This document shows positions 34,206 through 40,505 of a stretch of 41,241 bases of DNA, one piece after another. Under the pieces are notes generated by a model. The model ran no database searches, was not told the DNA's origin, and saw nothing but the letters and a program-made list of their open reading frames with translations. This DNA is from a virus. The translations under genes and the position numbers were made by a program. Where the stretch lies: positions 1 to 41,241 of IMG/VR virus record IMGVR_UViG_3300048838_000242, one strand, 5' to 3'. Each line of letters opens with the position of its first letter. The stretch's first letter is position 1.

Positions 34206-34354
34206 TTATAATGTTTATGGTTCCTATTCGAAGGGAACTAACTCTCAATTTCGGGGAGTTTACAAACTAATATCGGCTACTGTGGGCAGGAGTAATCGGT
34301 GCAATAACCCTCTAGCAATAGGGGGTTATTTAATGAAACGGTGTTTCACTTTTT
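34204..34354 (+). ncRNA. Structured small RNA candidate with own promoter and terminator
   Basis: An extended -10 TGT TATAAT (34204-34212) lies directly behind the previous terminator. Predicted hairpins follow: GTTCC/GGAAC near 34219-34238, AACTCTC with GGGGAGTT near 34239-34260, and AATAACCC/GGGTTATT (34293-34330). The unit ends at stem TGAAAC/GTTTCA (34334-34348) plus five T. A 17-codon frame (34217-34270) four bases behind the -10 is also present. Either a small regulatory RNA or a leader. Confidence 0.5.
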
Positions 34355-34398
34355 CCTATTTACAAGCCAAATAGTCCGTGTTATTGTGTTTGTATAAA

Positions 34399-34505
34399 TG
34401 CAACATCGGGCTTTTCTATACATAAATTTTAATAACAATAACCTACCTACGGGCGTGGCTGATGTTGCAATTTGTCCTCTTACCTCGTGGGTAGGTTTTT
34501 GTTAT
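34399..34505 (+). promoter_or_regulatory. Structured 5' leader with two interlocked inverted repeats
   Basis: Arm A1 TGCAACATC (34399-34407) pairs with A2 GATGTTGCA (34461-34469). Arm B1 (34432-34451) pairs with B2 (34486-34505) over 20 positions, with one mismatch and one wobble. The order A1-B1-A2-B2 is that of a pseudoknot or of switching hairpins. B2 contains a five-T run, so the B stem could act as a terminator. The structure ends 10 bases before the start of the replication operon at 34516. Confidence 0.65.
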
Positions 34506-34515
34506 CGAGGTCTAT

Positions 34516-34707
34516 ATGGAAAATAACGACATGATAATAAATTTAATTAGTGATGTTGCTACAACAAGGGCAAGACACAATGTTGCAAGGATATTGGTTG
34601 ATGTTGCCGACGCATTGTTAGATGAATACATACTTGAGGGGTTAATCATGGACTTGAACTCACTAAAAGGTAAATTTAAAAAAGACAAAGTTAAAAAGGT
34701 AAAATAA
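34516..34707 (+). CDS. Small hypothetical protein opening the replication operon, 63 aa
   Basis: MENNDMIINLISDVATTRAR, then a helical middle and a very basic end (GKFKKDKVKKVK). Not recognised. GAGG lies seven bases before the ATG, directly after the structured leader. It is joined to the replication gene by TAATG, so both are probably under control of the leader. Confidence 0.6.
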   Translation: MENNDMIINLISDVATTRARHNVARILVDVADALLDEYILEGLIMDLNSLKGKFKKDKVKKVK

Positions 34708-35438
34708 TGCTCACTTATACAACCATTGTCCACCAAGCTAGAGAGGATTTAGGTATAAGCCTAAATGAGTATGCCCTTGCCGATATTATTTATCACATAC
34801 AAAACAATCCTAATTCCAGTCATTATGGTTGGTGTTATGCCTCTAAAGAATATCTAGGCAGGTGCATTGGAGTATCAAAACAGGCTATCCATTCAATACT
34901 TAAACGCCTGTATAAACTAGAGATATTGGAGCAACAACCCGACACGAAACATTTAAGGACAACTAACAAGTGGTATGAAGCTGTGGTTATATTGGTAAAT
35001 GAGGGTAAAGAAACTTTACCAATGGTAAAGAAAGTTTACTCCGATGGTAAAGAAAGTTTACCCGAAACCAGTAAAGAAAGTTTACCCAATAATAATATTA
35101 TTAATAACAATAATATAGACAATACTGTACCACCTAAAGGTGATACCACTAAATATAATGGGTATAAAAAGGAATACATACAAGACTATATTGATTTCTT
35201 CAATAAGTTGTTTAACTCGAACTTTAGAGTAACACCAGCCCGTGAGAATAAATTAAAACTCCGATTTAAAACCTATACAGGTGATGAGATTTTAAAAGCC
35301 TTGCAAAATCTCTCTAAAAGTAAGTTTCATCAGGGTGATAATGACAGGGGTTGGAAAGCCGACCCAGATTTCCTTATCAGAAGTGATGAACAAATAGATA
35401 TCTGGTTAAACAAGAAAGATTCAAAAAATGACTTTTGA
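34707..35438 (+). CDS. Replisome organiser / replication initiator
   Basis: A 243-aa protein. An N-terminal winged helix (residues about 1-85: NEYALADIIYHIQNN, YASKEYLGRCIGVSKQAIHS, LKRLYKLEILEQ) resembles phage replication organisers. A low-complexity linker (about 97-150) follows. The C-terminal domain (DYIDFFNKLFNSNFRVTP, DEILKALQNLSKSKFHQGD, WKADPDFLI) is DnaD/Phg_2220_C-like. It would bind the origin and recruit the host helicase. The linker DNA carries the iteron array at 35004-35086, the layout known for lambda O. Confidence 0.8.
   Translation: MLTYTTIVHQAREDLGISLNEYALADIIYHIQNNPNSSHYGWCYASKEYLGRCIGVSKQAIHSILKRLYKLEILEQQPDTKHLRTTNKWYEAVVILVNEGKETLPMVKKVYSDGKESLPETSKESLPNNNIINNNNIDNTVPPKGDTTKYNGYKKEYIQDYIDFFNKLFNSNFRVTPARENKLKLRFKTYTGDEILKALQNLSKSKFHQGDNDRGWKADPDFLIRSDEQIDIWLNKKDSKNDF
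35004..35120 (+). other. Origin-like iteron array with AT-rich element inside the initiator gene
   Basis: Four 17-nt copies of GGTAAAGAAAGTTTACC start at 35004, 35024, 35046 and 35070. Each is itself a hyphenated dyad (GTAAA/TTTAC). An almost pure AT stretch with TAATAATATTATTA follows at 35087-35120. Copies 1, 3 and 4 are read as GKESLP-type peptide, but copy 2 lies in another frame (VKKVY). The DNA, not the protein, is therefore what is conserved. Matches the iterons plus unwinding element of lambdoid origins. Confidence 0.75.
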
Positions 35439-35802
35439 AGAAGCAAAAATTGCAATGATTAATTTAGGTTTTCCTGTTAATGACTTTAACAAGGAAATGG
35501 GACAATTTCGAACACAAACTACATCGGTAGGCGGTGTTGTTATGGATAAATACAGAGTGACCAAAGCTAGTAGGAAACATGACAACCACAAGGCTGATTA
35601 TCATGCTGTATCGAGTTTTAAAAATTTTGGTGGATATATTGTTGATTACTCAATATTGGCATGTAGGGAGTGCAGTTATAGAAAATATACAGGCACTATC
35701 TTTGACCGTGAGGAAAATATTGCTTTTCACCATGTATTCAAAGAGGAAAATGCCAGCACAGAGGATTTGACTTTAAAGTTTGGGGGTAACAGATGGAACT
35801 AA
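35428..35802 (+). CDS. Hypothetical protein, 124 aa
   Basis: MTFEEAKIAMINLGFPVNDF, then a basic middle (TKASRKHDNHKADYH) and CRECSYRKYTG, which provides a single CxxC. The His/Cys content suggests a small metal site. No family recognised. It overlaps the neighbours by 11 and 10 nt inside the replication operon. Confidence 0.6.
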   Translation: MTFEEAKIAMINLGFPVNDFNKEMGQFRTQTTSVGGVVMDKYRVTKASRKHDNHKADYHAVSSFKNFGGYIVDYSILACRECSYRKYTGTIFDREENIAFHHVFKEENASTEDLTLKFGGNRWN

Positions 35803-36284
35803 CACACGGAAGTGACTACAACTATTTCATTGAAGAATTACAGGCAATTTTAGTTGAGGGTGTCTACAACTCTAATTTGGAATTGATACAGACCTACCAT
35901 CAATTTGGACAAAGAATTTATGAGGAAATGCAAAGGGATAATGTATATGGTCAAAAGCTCACGGAACGCATTGCAAAGGATTTGGGAAAATCACAACGAA
36001 CCATACAAAAATGTGTGCGGTTTGCAAAGGATTGCCCCAACCTAGACGATTTCTTGTCTGCTGTAGATGAGGGAAAAAGCATTTCATGGCGTAAAATCGC
36101 CAATCATTATTTGGTAGAACCAAGTGAAACTAAAGAGGTAGTGCCAGTTGAACCAGTAAACAATATTGCGGAGTGTATAAGGTTAAATCTAAAGTTTCTC
36201 ATTGATACTGCAACAATAAAACCAGATGGCATACACTTGTTTTTACCAAAAGATATGTGTTCCGAACTACCTGTTGACAAATAA
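35793..36284 (+). CDS. DUF1016 N-terminal-like protein
   Basis: A 163-aa protein. Residues about 8-85 (FIEELQAILVEGVYNSNLEL, YHQFGQRIYEEMQRD, LTERIAKDLGKSQRTIQKCV, RFAKDCP) match the helical N-terminal domain of DUF1016 (YhcG-type) proteins, whose full-length members carry a PD-(D/E)XK nuclease behind it. That nuclease part is missing here, so this is probably a DNA-binding regulator or adaptor. GGGGG lies before the ATG. Confidence 0.7.
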   Translation: MELTHGSDYNYFIEELQAILVEGVYNSNLELIQTYHQFGQRIYEEMQRDNVYGQKLTERIAKDLGKSQRTIQKCVRFAKDCPNLDDFLSAVDEGKSISWRKIANHYLVEPSETKEVVPVEPVNNIAECIRLNLKFLIDTATIKPDGIHLFLPKDMCSELPVDK

Positions 36285-36302
36285 GTAAATATATTGTAAA
36301 TT
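36274..36302 (+). promoter_or_regulatory. Class E promoter (TTGACA / 17 / TAAATT)
   Basis: TTGACA at 36274-36279, AATAAGTAAATAT in the spacer as at 38837, and TAAATT at 36297-36302. It overlaps the end of the DUF1016-like gene and drives the recombination block. Confidence 0.8.
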
Positions 36303-36317
36303 GTACATATTAATTAA

Positions 36318-36330
36318 TTGAAAGGATTAA
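36318..36330 (+). promoter_or_regulatory. Uniform leader site TTGAAAGGATTAA
   Basis: The full 13-nt ribosome-binding sequence just before the ATG at 36334. It is perfectly complementary to the hairpin loop at 38319-38331. Confidence 0.8.
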
Positions 36331-36333
36331 AAA

Positions 36334-36612
36334 ATGGATTCAAACATACCAGTTAACCACCAAGGTATTGACAACATCATATTGCGCTCTGGTGACATAA
36401 TTGTAGAAACTTTTGATGTCAAACTTGACGCTAGTGATTTACAAGATAGTTTCATCAATTCAGTACGCAAGGAATTAATTTTAAGGCTTGAAGATATGGG
36501 TATTCCCACTACATTAGCAGAGGATTCAGCCGACAGGGCTTTAGATAAAATCAGAATATATGCCGAATTTGATTTGGAAGTTACCATTCCAGAATTTGAG
36601 GAAGACCAATGA
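36334..36612 (+). CDS. Hypothetical protein, 92 aa
   Basis: MDSNIPVNHQGIDNIILRSG, an acidic helical C-terminal half (KELILRLEDMGIPTTLAEDS) and an EFEEDQ end. Not recognised; first gene behind a strong promoter and leader site, so expected to be expressed early and well. ATGA overlap with the next gene. Confidence 0.6.
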   Translation: MDSNIPVNHQGIDNIILRSGDIIVETFDVKLDASDLQDSFINSVRKELILRLEDMGIPTTLAEDSADRALDKIRIYAEFDLEVTIPEFEEDQ

Positions 36613-36836
36613 ACGAATACTCACACATATTGAAATTACTTGAAGATTATATACAGCTTATGAAGTCGGAAGAATTTTCAATAGGCATAAGACAAAACAC
36701 ACATTACACACAAGAGGATATAGAAATAATGATTTCAACGGCACACGTTATTTACAACTTGATAAATGGTGAAGTAATTAAGGAATTAGCAATAATGGGT
36801 GCAGAAATGGAGAAACAATGTCAACCAAAGGCTTAA
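36609..36836 (+). CDS. Hypothetical protein, 75 aa
   Basis: An all-helical acidic protein (NEYSHILKLLEDYIQLMKSE, then DIEIMISTAHVIYNLINGE). No domain recognised. It overlaps both neighbours and lies directly before the nuclease gene, so a partner role in recombination is possible. Confidence 0.6.
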   Translation: MNEYSHILKLLEDYIQLMKSEEFSIGIRQNTHYTQEDIEIMISTAHVIYNLINGEVIKELAIMGAEMEKQCQPKA

Positions 36837-37873
36837 ATATATCTAAATTAAAAACTTATCCTACTTGGACTTTTGTTGGTGGCTGGAATAAATCACTTGA
36901 CGAAGTAAGACGCAATGACGGTTGGGCGCATGATTATTTGTGGGCTTCTCAATTAGGTGCTTCACAGGTTGATATATACCTTAATTTAATGGGAACTAAG
37001 CCAAGCAACGACTTTGATGTTAGGGCAAAAAGAAAATTTGACGCCGGTGTAATGTGGGAGTGGATTGCTGTCATGGTTGCTAAAAGGGCAGGTATCTATA
37101 TTTCTAGCCAAGATAAGGTTGAATATCAATTAGAGGGCGGTTTAAGGGTTACTGGTAAATTGGATTTAAGAATTGGCGGTATGCGTAATATGGAAATGGT
37201 AAATTCAATGCAGTCCGCTTTAAGGGTTATTGAGTTGCCCGACATATTTATAAATGCCATGAATACAGTAGAGCAAACTATGAATTTTGAAACCGAGTTA
37301 CCTACAAGGATAATTGAGGTTAAATCTTCATCAGCCTTTATGTATGACTCACAATATAAATTTGGCATACCAAGCGAAAACCATGCTCTACAGTGCCTAC
37401 ATTACCTTTTAAGCACGGGAACTTATGAGGGTGCGGTTTTGTATATATCAAAGGACGATGCCCGTATGACTGAAATTCCTATTTGGCTTGATGATGAGCT
37501 TTTAAATGCCAAGTATAGGGAAGTGGTAACTTTGGCTAAAATGTATTACGACAAAAAGGAGCAACCACCACTTGAACCATTGGTTGTGTTCGACAAAAGC
37601 AAGGGCAAATTCACGGATAACTGGAACATAAAGTACTCGGCATACCTGACATATTTATATGGATTTGAAACTGAGAGCGACTATCAAGACGCCTTTAAGT
37701 CAAAGATTGCTTCTTGGAATAGGGTTGTCGGCAGAATGAAAAAGGGCGACAAGATGACTGCTAATAATTTGAAATATATTGAGGAAATGAAAGAGCAATT
37801 TCCCGACCTTGATGACATAATAAAAGATTTTACAGTAGAAATTTCAGATGAAAGCGAGGTGGAAAATGAATAA
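36818..37873 (+). CDS. PD-(D/E)XK nuclease, Cas4/RecB-like
   Basis: A 351-aa protein with the motif series of the Cas4/RecB-type exonuclease family: Glu81 in AGVMWEW, Asp116 in VTGKLDLRIGG, Glu167 and Lys169 in RIIEVKSS, and Gln192 in HALQCLHYL. No Cys cluster for an iron-sulfur centre is visible, so the AddB/PDDEXK_1 type is likelier than true Cas4. It probably trims DNA ends for phage recombination together with the next gene. GGAGAA lies before the ATG. Confidence 0.85.
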   Translation: MSTKGLNISKLKTYPTWTFVGGWNKSLDEVRRNDGWAHDYLWASQLGASQVDIYLNLMGTKPSNDFDVRAKRKFDAGVMWEWIAVMVAKRAGIYISSQDKVEYQLEGGLRVTGKLDLRIGGMRNMEMVNSMQSALRVIELPDIFINAMNTVEQTMNFETELPTRIIEVKSSSAFMYDSQYKFGIPSENHALQCLHYLLSTGTYEGAVLYISKDDARMTEIPIWLDDELLNAKYREVVTLAKMYYDKKEQPPLEPLVVFDKSKGKFTDNWNIKYSAYLTYLYGFETESDYQDAFKSKIASWNRVVGRMKKGDKMTANNLKYIEEMKEQFPDLDDIIKDFTVEISDESEVENE

Positions 37874-38273
37874 TCACGGTTTAAGTGATGATTGGGAACA
37901 AATGGGTAAAAGTCCTGTATGGGAACTTGACAATGCCCAAGTAGGTGATAAGTTTTTTGGTTTTTTTCTCGATGTAGAGGAAAATGTAGGTCCTAATTCT
38001 TCAAATTTATATAATTTTGTAAGGTATGAAGACCAACAATTCACCAAAAGAATAGGACAGTACGCAATTTGGGGTACTACGCTTCTGGACACACGATTTA
38101 AAAATTTCGTGAGAGGGGAACAAGTTGCGATAGTTTATTTAGGTAAGACACAATCCGAACAAAGGAAAGGTTCGTCTTATCACAACTTTGAGGTTTACCA
38201 CAGACCGCCCGAAAAGAAAATTAATCTTGACACACAAGAATTAATAGAGGACTTTGGTGAACCAATGGTTTAG
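37866..38273 (+). CDS. ssDNA-binding (OB-fold) protein candidate
   Basis: A 135-aa protein; the start is the ATG at 37866, overlapping the nuclease stop. Strand-rich middle (VGDKFFGFFLDVEENVGPNS, then IGQYAIWGTTLLDTRFKNFV, then EQVAIVYLGKTQS) and an acidic tail (DTQELIEDFGEPMV). Size, beta pattern and acidic end resemble phage ssDNA-binding proteins. Position next to a recombination nuclease supports this; no exact family match is claimed. Confidence 0.6.
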   Translation: MNNHGLSDDWEQMGKSPVWELDNAQVGDKFFGFFLDVEENVGPNSSNLYNFVRYEDQQFTKRIGQYAIWGTTLLDTRFKNFVRGEQVAIVYLGKTQSEQRKGSSYHNFEVYHRPPEKKINLDTQELIEDFGEPMV

Positions 38274-38279
38274 TAAACT

Positions 38280-38346
38280 TCCCACTTTCATAGGTGGGAG
38301 GGTGAGTTGGGTTCGTTCTTAATCCTTTCAAACGCGACTCACCCTC
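38280..38346 (+). ncRNA. Double-hairpin RNA with loop complementary to the phage ribosome-binding site
   Basis: Hairpin 1 is TCCCAC/GTGGGA (38280-38299). Hairpin 2 pairs 38298-38309 with 38335-38346: 12 bp, one wobble, core GAGGGTGAGT/ACTCACCCTC. It leaves a 25-nt loop whose centre, TTAATCCTTTCAA (38319-38331), is the exact complement of TTGAAAGGATTAA before 36334 and 38898. It complements 12 of 13 positions before 8782 and 39589, and 9 before 40815. A TGG-TTTAGT box at 38266-38274 could start the RNA at about 38281. It may act in trans, as a leader of the next gene, or both. Confidence 0.65.
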
Positions 38347-38352
38347 TTGCTT

Positions 38353-38517
38353 ATGAAAAAACAAATTAAAAAAATATTAGGTAATTTTGGTTGGGATTAT
38401 TGCCAGTATTGTGGCGAAAAACTAACATTTGACCAAGAAAAATTTGATATGGGTTATAGAGTTCACTCGAAATGCCCTAAATGTACTAATTTACAAAGGT
38501 TCGATGTTACCCTGTAA
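38353..38517 (+). CDS. Zinc-ribbon mini-protein A, 54 aa
   Basis: MKKQIKKILGNFGWDYCQYC, then a loop and CPKC: two CxxC pairs (C17/C20, C41/C44) with a His38 between. No ribosome site; the ATG lies six bases after the hairpin stem at 38335-38346, so the hairpin may control its translation. Family unknown; probably nucleic-acid or protein binding. Confidence 0.6.
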   Translation: MKKQIKKILGNFGWDYCQYCGEKLTFDQEKFDMGYRVHSKCPKCTNLQRFDVTL

Positions 38518-38656
38518 AGAACATAGACTAGCATTTGGTTCAGATTGTCCCGAGCTTGCTAGTATGTGTAGGTATTACAAATTTACAAAATGTTCAAAAT
38601 GTGGTTACATATTTACAGATGAGTTTCAAAAATCCTATTTTACAAGAATACGCTGA
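38504..38656 (+). CDS. Cys-rich mini-protein B, 50 aa
   Basis: MLPCKEHRLAFGSDCPELAS, then MCRYYKFTKCSKCGY: five Cys and a His, including a CxxC (CSKC), suggest a zinc-binding knuckle. It starts inside the end of protein A (14-nt overlap) and ends inside the next gene. The longer in-frame form from 38429 would lie entirely over protein A and is less likely. Confidence 0.55.
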   Translation: MLPCKEHRLAFGSDCPELASMCRYYKFTKCSKCGYIFTDEFQKSYFTRIR

Positions 38657-38828
38657 ACAAATAGCCCGTGACTACGAAATAATGCTGGAAAACGGCGTTA
38701 AAGGCTATGACGCAATATTTAAACTGGCTGAAGAAAACCAAATGAGTCGATTTCAGATTTACCGATACATAAAACACGCAGGAACACCCATAAAAAAGGA
38801 CAGAACTAAACCCCCCAAAACCCAATAA
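38619..38828 (+). CDS. Small helix-turn-helix-like protein, 69 aa
   Basis: MSFKNPILQEYAEQIARDYE, then GYDAIFKLAEENQMSRFQIY, RYIKHAG and a basic tail (KKDRTKPPKTQ). The second helix pair (FKLAEENQMSRFQIYRYIK) fits a helix-turn-helix, so this may be a transcription regulator of the neighbouring class E promoters. The start overlaps mini-protein B by 38 nt; the in-frame ATG at 38535 is rejected because it lies deep in that gene. Confidence 0.6.
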   Translation: MSFKNPILQEYAEQIARDYEIMLENGVKGYDAIFKLAEENQMSRFQIYRYIKHAGTPIKKDRTKPPKTQ

Positions 38829-38836
38829 ATTACCTA

Positions 38837-38865
38837 TTGACAAATAAGTAAATATGTATTAATAT
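38837..38865 (+). promoter_or_regulatory. Class E promoter (TTGACA / 17 / TAATAT)
   Basis: TTGACA at 38837-38842, spacer with AATAAGTAAATAT as at 36274, TAATAT at 38860-38865. The strong sequence identity to the other two members reaches beyond the -35/-10 boxes. Confidence 0.82.
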
Positions 38866-38880
38866 GTATTTATTAATAAA

Positions 38881-38893
38881 TTGAAAGGATTAA
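38881..38893 (+). promoter_or_regulatory. Uniform leader site TTGAAAGGATTAA
   Basis: The 13-nt site just before the ATG at 38898, identical to that before 36334 and complementary to the loop at 38319-38331, which lies only about 550 bases upstream. Confidence 0.8.
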
Positions 38894-38897
38894 TTCA

Positions 38898-39314
38898 ATG
38901 ATTTTAAAGAATGCTACTGATATTAAAACTATCACCAAGCCACAGGATATATACGATATCATGAAGCCAATTTACAAGCTAAATGATAAATTGGACAAGG
39001 AAAGGGAACAACTTTATTTAATAGGTTTGGACACTCGAAACAATATCAAAACTATAGAGCTTGTTTCAATGGGTACAATCAATGAAACCCTTTTATCACC
39101 TAGAGAGATTTTCCGAACTGCATTGATTAAAAACTGTGTTTCCATAATTTTAGTACACAATCACCCAAGCCAAGACCCAACACCCAGCCAAGCTGATATA
39201 GAGGCAACCGCCAAAATTAAAGAGGCTGGAAAATTGCTTGAAATTAATTTACTCGACCATGTAATTTATACCGACAAAGAGTATGCGAGTTTAAAGACTG
39301 TGGGGGTTTGCTAA
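38898..39314 (+). CDS. RadC/JAB-domain protein
   Basis: A 138-aa protein with a complete JAMM metal site: Glu54 in TIELVSMG, and VHNHPSQDPTPSQAD giving His87, His89, Ser97 and Asp100. This is the RadC-type MPN domain without the N-terminal helix-hairpin-helix part of bacterial RadC. Such short forms are common in phages and plasmids, often beside antirestriction genes, as here. The exact activity is not known. Confidence 0.9.
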   Translation: MILKNATDIKTITKPQDIYDIMKPIYKLNDKLDKEREQLYLIGLDTRNNIKTIELVSMGTINETLLSPREIFRTALIKNCVSIILVHNHPSQDPTPSQADIEATAKIKEAGKLLEINLLDHVIYTDKEYASLKTVGVC

Positions 39315-39592
39315 TGAATATAAATCACATTACCAAAAAGCCATATAAAAATAATAATCAAACATTACTTGAGGATACAAGGAAAAAGGAAGGTTATAAA
39401 TCAAAATCTTGGTTGACTTTTGTACAGGCTAATAGTTGCGGATTAAAAGTAAAATCGGGCGAACACGGCACTAAATTAATGTATGTAACAGATGAGGAAG
39501 TTCCTGTAGAGGGAAGCAATGATTCATTACGTCATCAAATAAAAAGATTTACCGTATTTAATTTAGAGCAAACTGAAAGGATTAAAAAATGA
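39314..39592 (+). CDS. ArdC N-terminal-domain protein (antirestriction-like)
   Basis: A 92-aa protein that starts on the previous stop (TAATG). SWLTFVQANSCGLKVKSGEH, GTKLMYV and RFTVFNLEQTE match the ssDNA-binding N-terminal domain of ArdC (W-x-T-x-x-QA, G-x-x-V-x-x-GE-x-GT, VFN-x-x-Q). ArdC shields incoming DNA from restriction. Here the metallopeptidase half of full ArdC is absent. Confidence 0.78.
   Translation: MNINHITKKPYKNNNQTLLEDTRKKEGYKSKSWLTFVQANSCGLKVKSGEHGTKLMYVTDEEVPVEGSNDSLRHQIKRFTVFNLEQTERIKK
39573..39585 (+). promoter_or_regulatory. Leader site CTGAAAGGATTAA within the operon
   Basis: One base different from the uniform 13-nt site; located in the end of the ArdC-like gene, three bases before the ATG at 39589. 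It still pairs with 12 bases of the loop at 38319-38331. Confidence 0.7.
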
Positions 39593-40173
39593 TTAATCGT
39601 AAATCATATAAAGGAAAAGGTAGGCCTAGAAAAACTGACTACATGCCTACATTTTGGCAAAAATGGGGCAACACCATTATTTGGTTTGTACTATTTAATT
39701 TTACCGTTGTTATGTGGTTTGGCGGTGCGGTTAGGGTTAAAAATGCCTATGCTGAAACACAAAGACCGTTCTTGAAACCTACACCAGATGAACAACCTAA
39801 GTGGAATTACACGTTTGTTGATGAACCAGTACACAAGAAAAAACCCACCATTGAGAGCTTGTTTTACAAATATGACTGGAACGCTGAACTGATGATTGCG
39901 GTTTGTAAGTCAGAGGTTGGATATTCTTATCAAGGCTGGAAACAAGACGCTGTATTTAATGGCAACCCCGATGGTTCAATAGATACTGGCTTGTGCATGA
40001 TTAACAGCAACACATTTAATGATTTTGTCCGTAGGGGTAAATTATCTGCTGAACTCAACTTAAAAAATGCCGAGGACAACATATATTCTGCTTATGTGAT
40101 TTGGACTGAACAAAAGTGCGGTGCTTGGACTAATTGTAGAAATGGTAATTATTTGGCTTACTTGGAGAAATAA
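39589..40173 (+). CDS. Membrane-anchored or secreted lytic transglycosylase-like protein
   Basis: A 194-aa protein. Basic N terminus, one span at about residues 27-47 (GNTIIWFVLFNFTVVMWFGG), then a possible cleavage site after AYA (53-55). From about 90 a lysozyme-like domain follows: WNAELMIAVCKSEVGYS (Glu109, the catalytic acid), GSIDTGLCMINSNTFND (GLxxIN motif) and YSAYVIWTEQ. It would cut peptidoglycan outside the membrane. It lies in the early-type operon, apart from the lysis genes, which suggests wall remodelling or exclusion rather than lysis. Confidence 0.8.
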   Translation: MINRKSYKGKGRPRKTDYMPTFWQKWGNTIIWFVLFNFTVVMWFGGAVRVKNAYAETQRPFLKPTPDEQPKWNYTFVDEPVHKKKPTIESLFYKYDWNAELMIAVCKSEVGYSYQGWKQDAVFNGNPDGSIDTGLCMINSNTFNDFVRRGKLSAELNLKNAEDNIYSAYVIWTEQKCGAWTNCRNGNYLAYLEK

Positions 40174-40175
40174 AA

Positions 40176-40505
40176 ATGGATAAATCAAAAGAACTTATAC
40201 AACAACTTATGGATAGTGGGATATCACCAGAAACTTTAGAAAAAGTGGCAATGGAATTAAAACCCAACGCTTTGGGGCTTGAAATGACCGAATACAGAAA
40301 AACCATGATGTATCACAAATTTAAATCTGTTGACAAATACACAAGTCAATTTAGGGATTGGTGTTGGGAAGAGTACAAGGACAGGCAACAATTCATGTCA
40401 TTGCTCATAGCTGTAGAACAACAACACGAGTTACTAAGAATGCTTTACAACTGGGCTGTTACTGATGGGTTGATAAAAGGAGATAAATTAAAATGGAAAA
40501 ATTAA
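40176..40505 (+). CDS. Hypothetical protein, 109 aa
   Basis: An all-helical protein (MDKSKELIQQLMDSGISPET, then QFRDWCWEEYKDRQQ and LLIAVEQQHELLRMLY) without recognised domain. GGAG stands 9 bases before the ATG. Overlaps the next gene by 13 nt. Confidence 0.6.
   Translation: MDKSKELIQQLMDSGISPETLEKVAMELKPNALGLEMTEYRKTMMYHKFKSVDKYTSQFRDWCWEEYKDRQQFMSLLIAVEQQHELLRMLYNWAVTDGLIKGDKLKWKN

Noticed and set aside
34002-34211. 69-aa open frame on + strand
   Set aside because: It runs over a terminator hairpin, a promoter and a second terminator, has no ribosome site and overlaps the end of the 46-aa gene.
36818-37873. True Cas4 / CRISPR adaptation function
   Set aside because: The PD-(D/E)XK motifs fit, but the four-Cys iron-sulfur cluster of Cas4 is missing and there is no CRISPR array or other cas gene.
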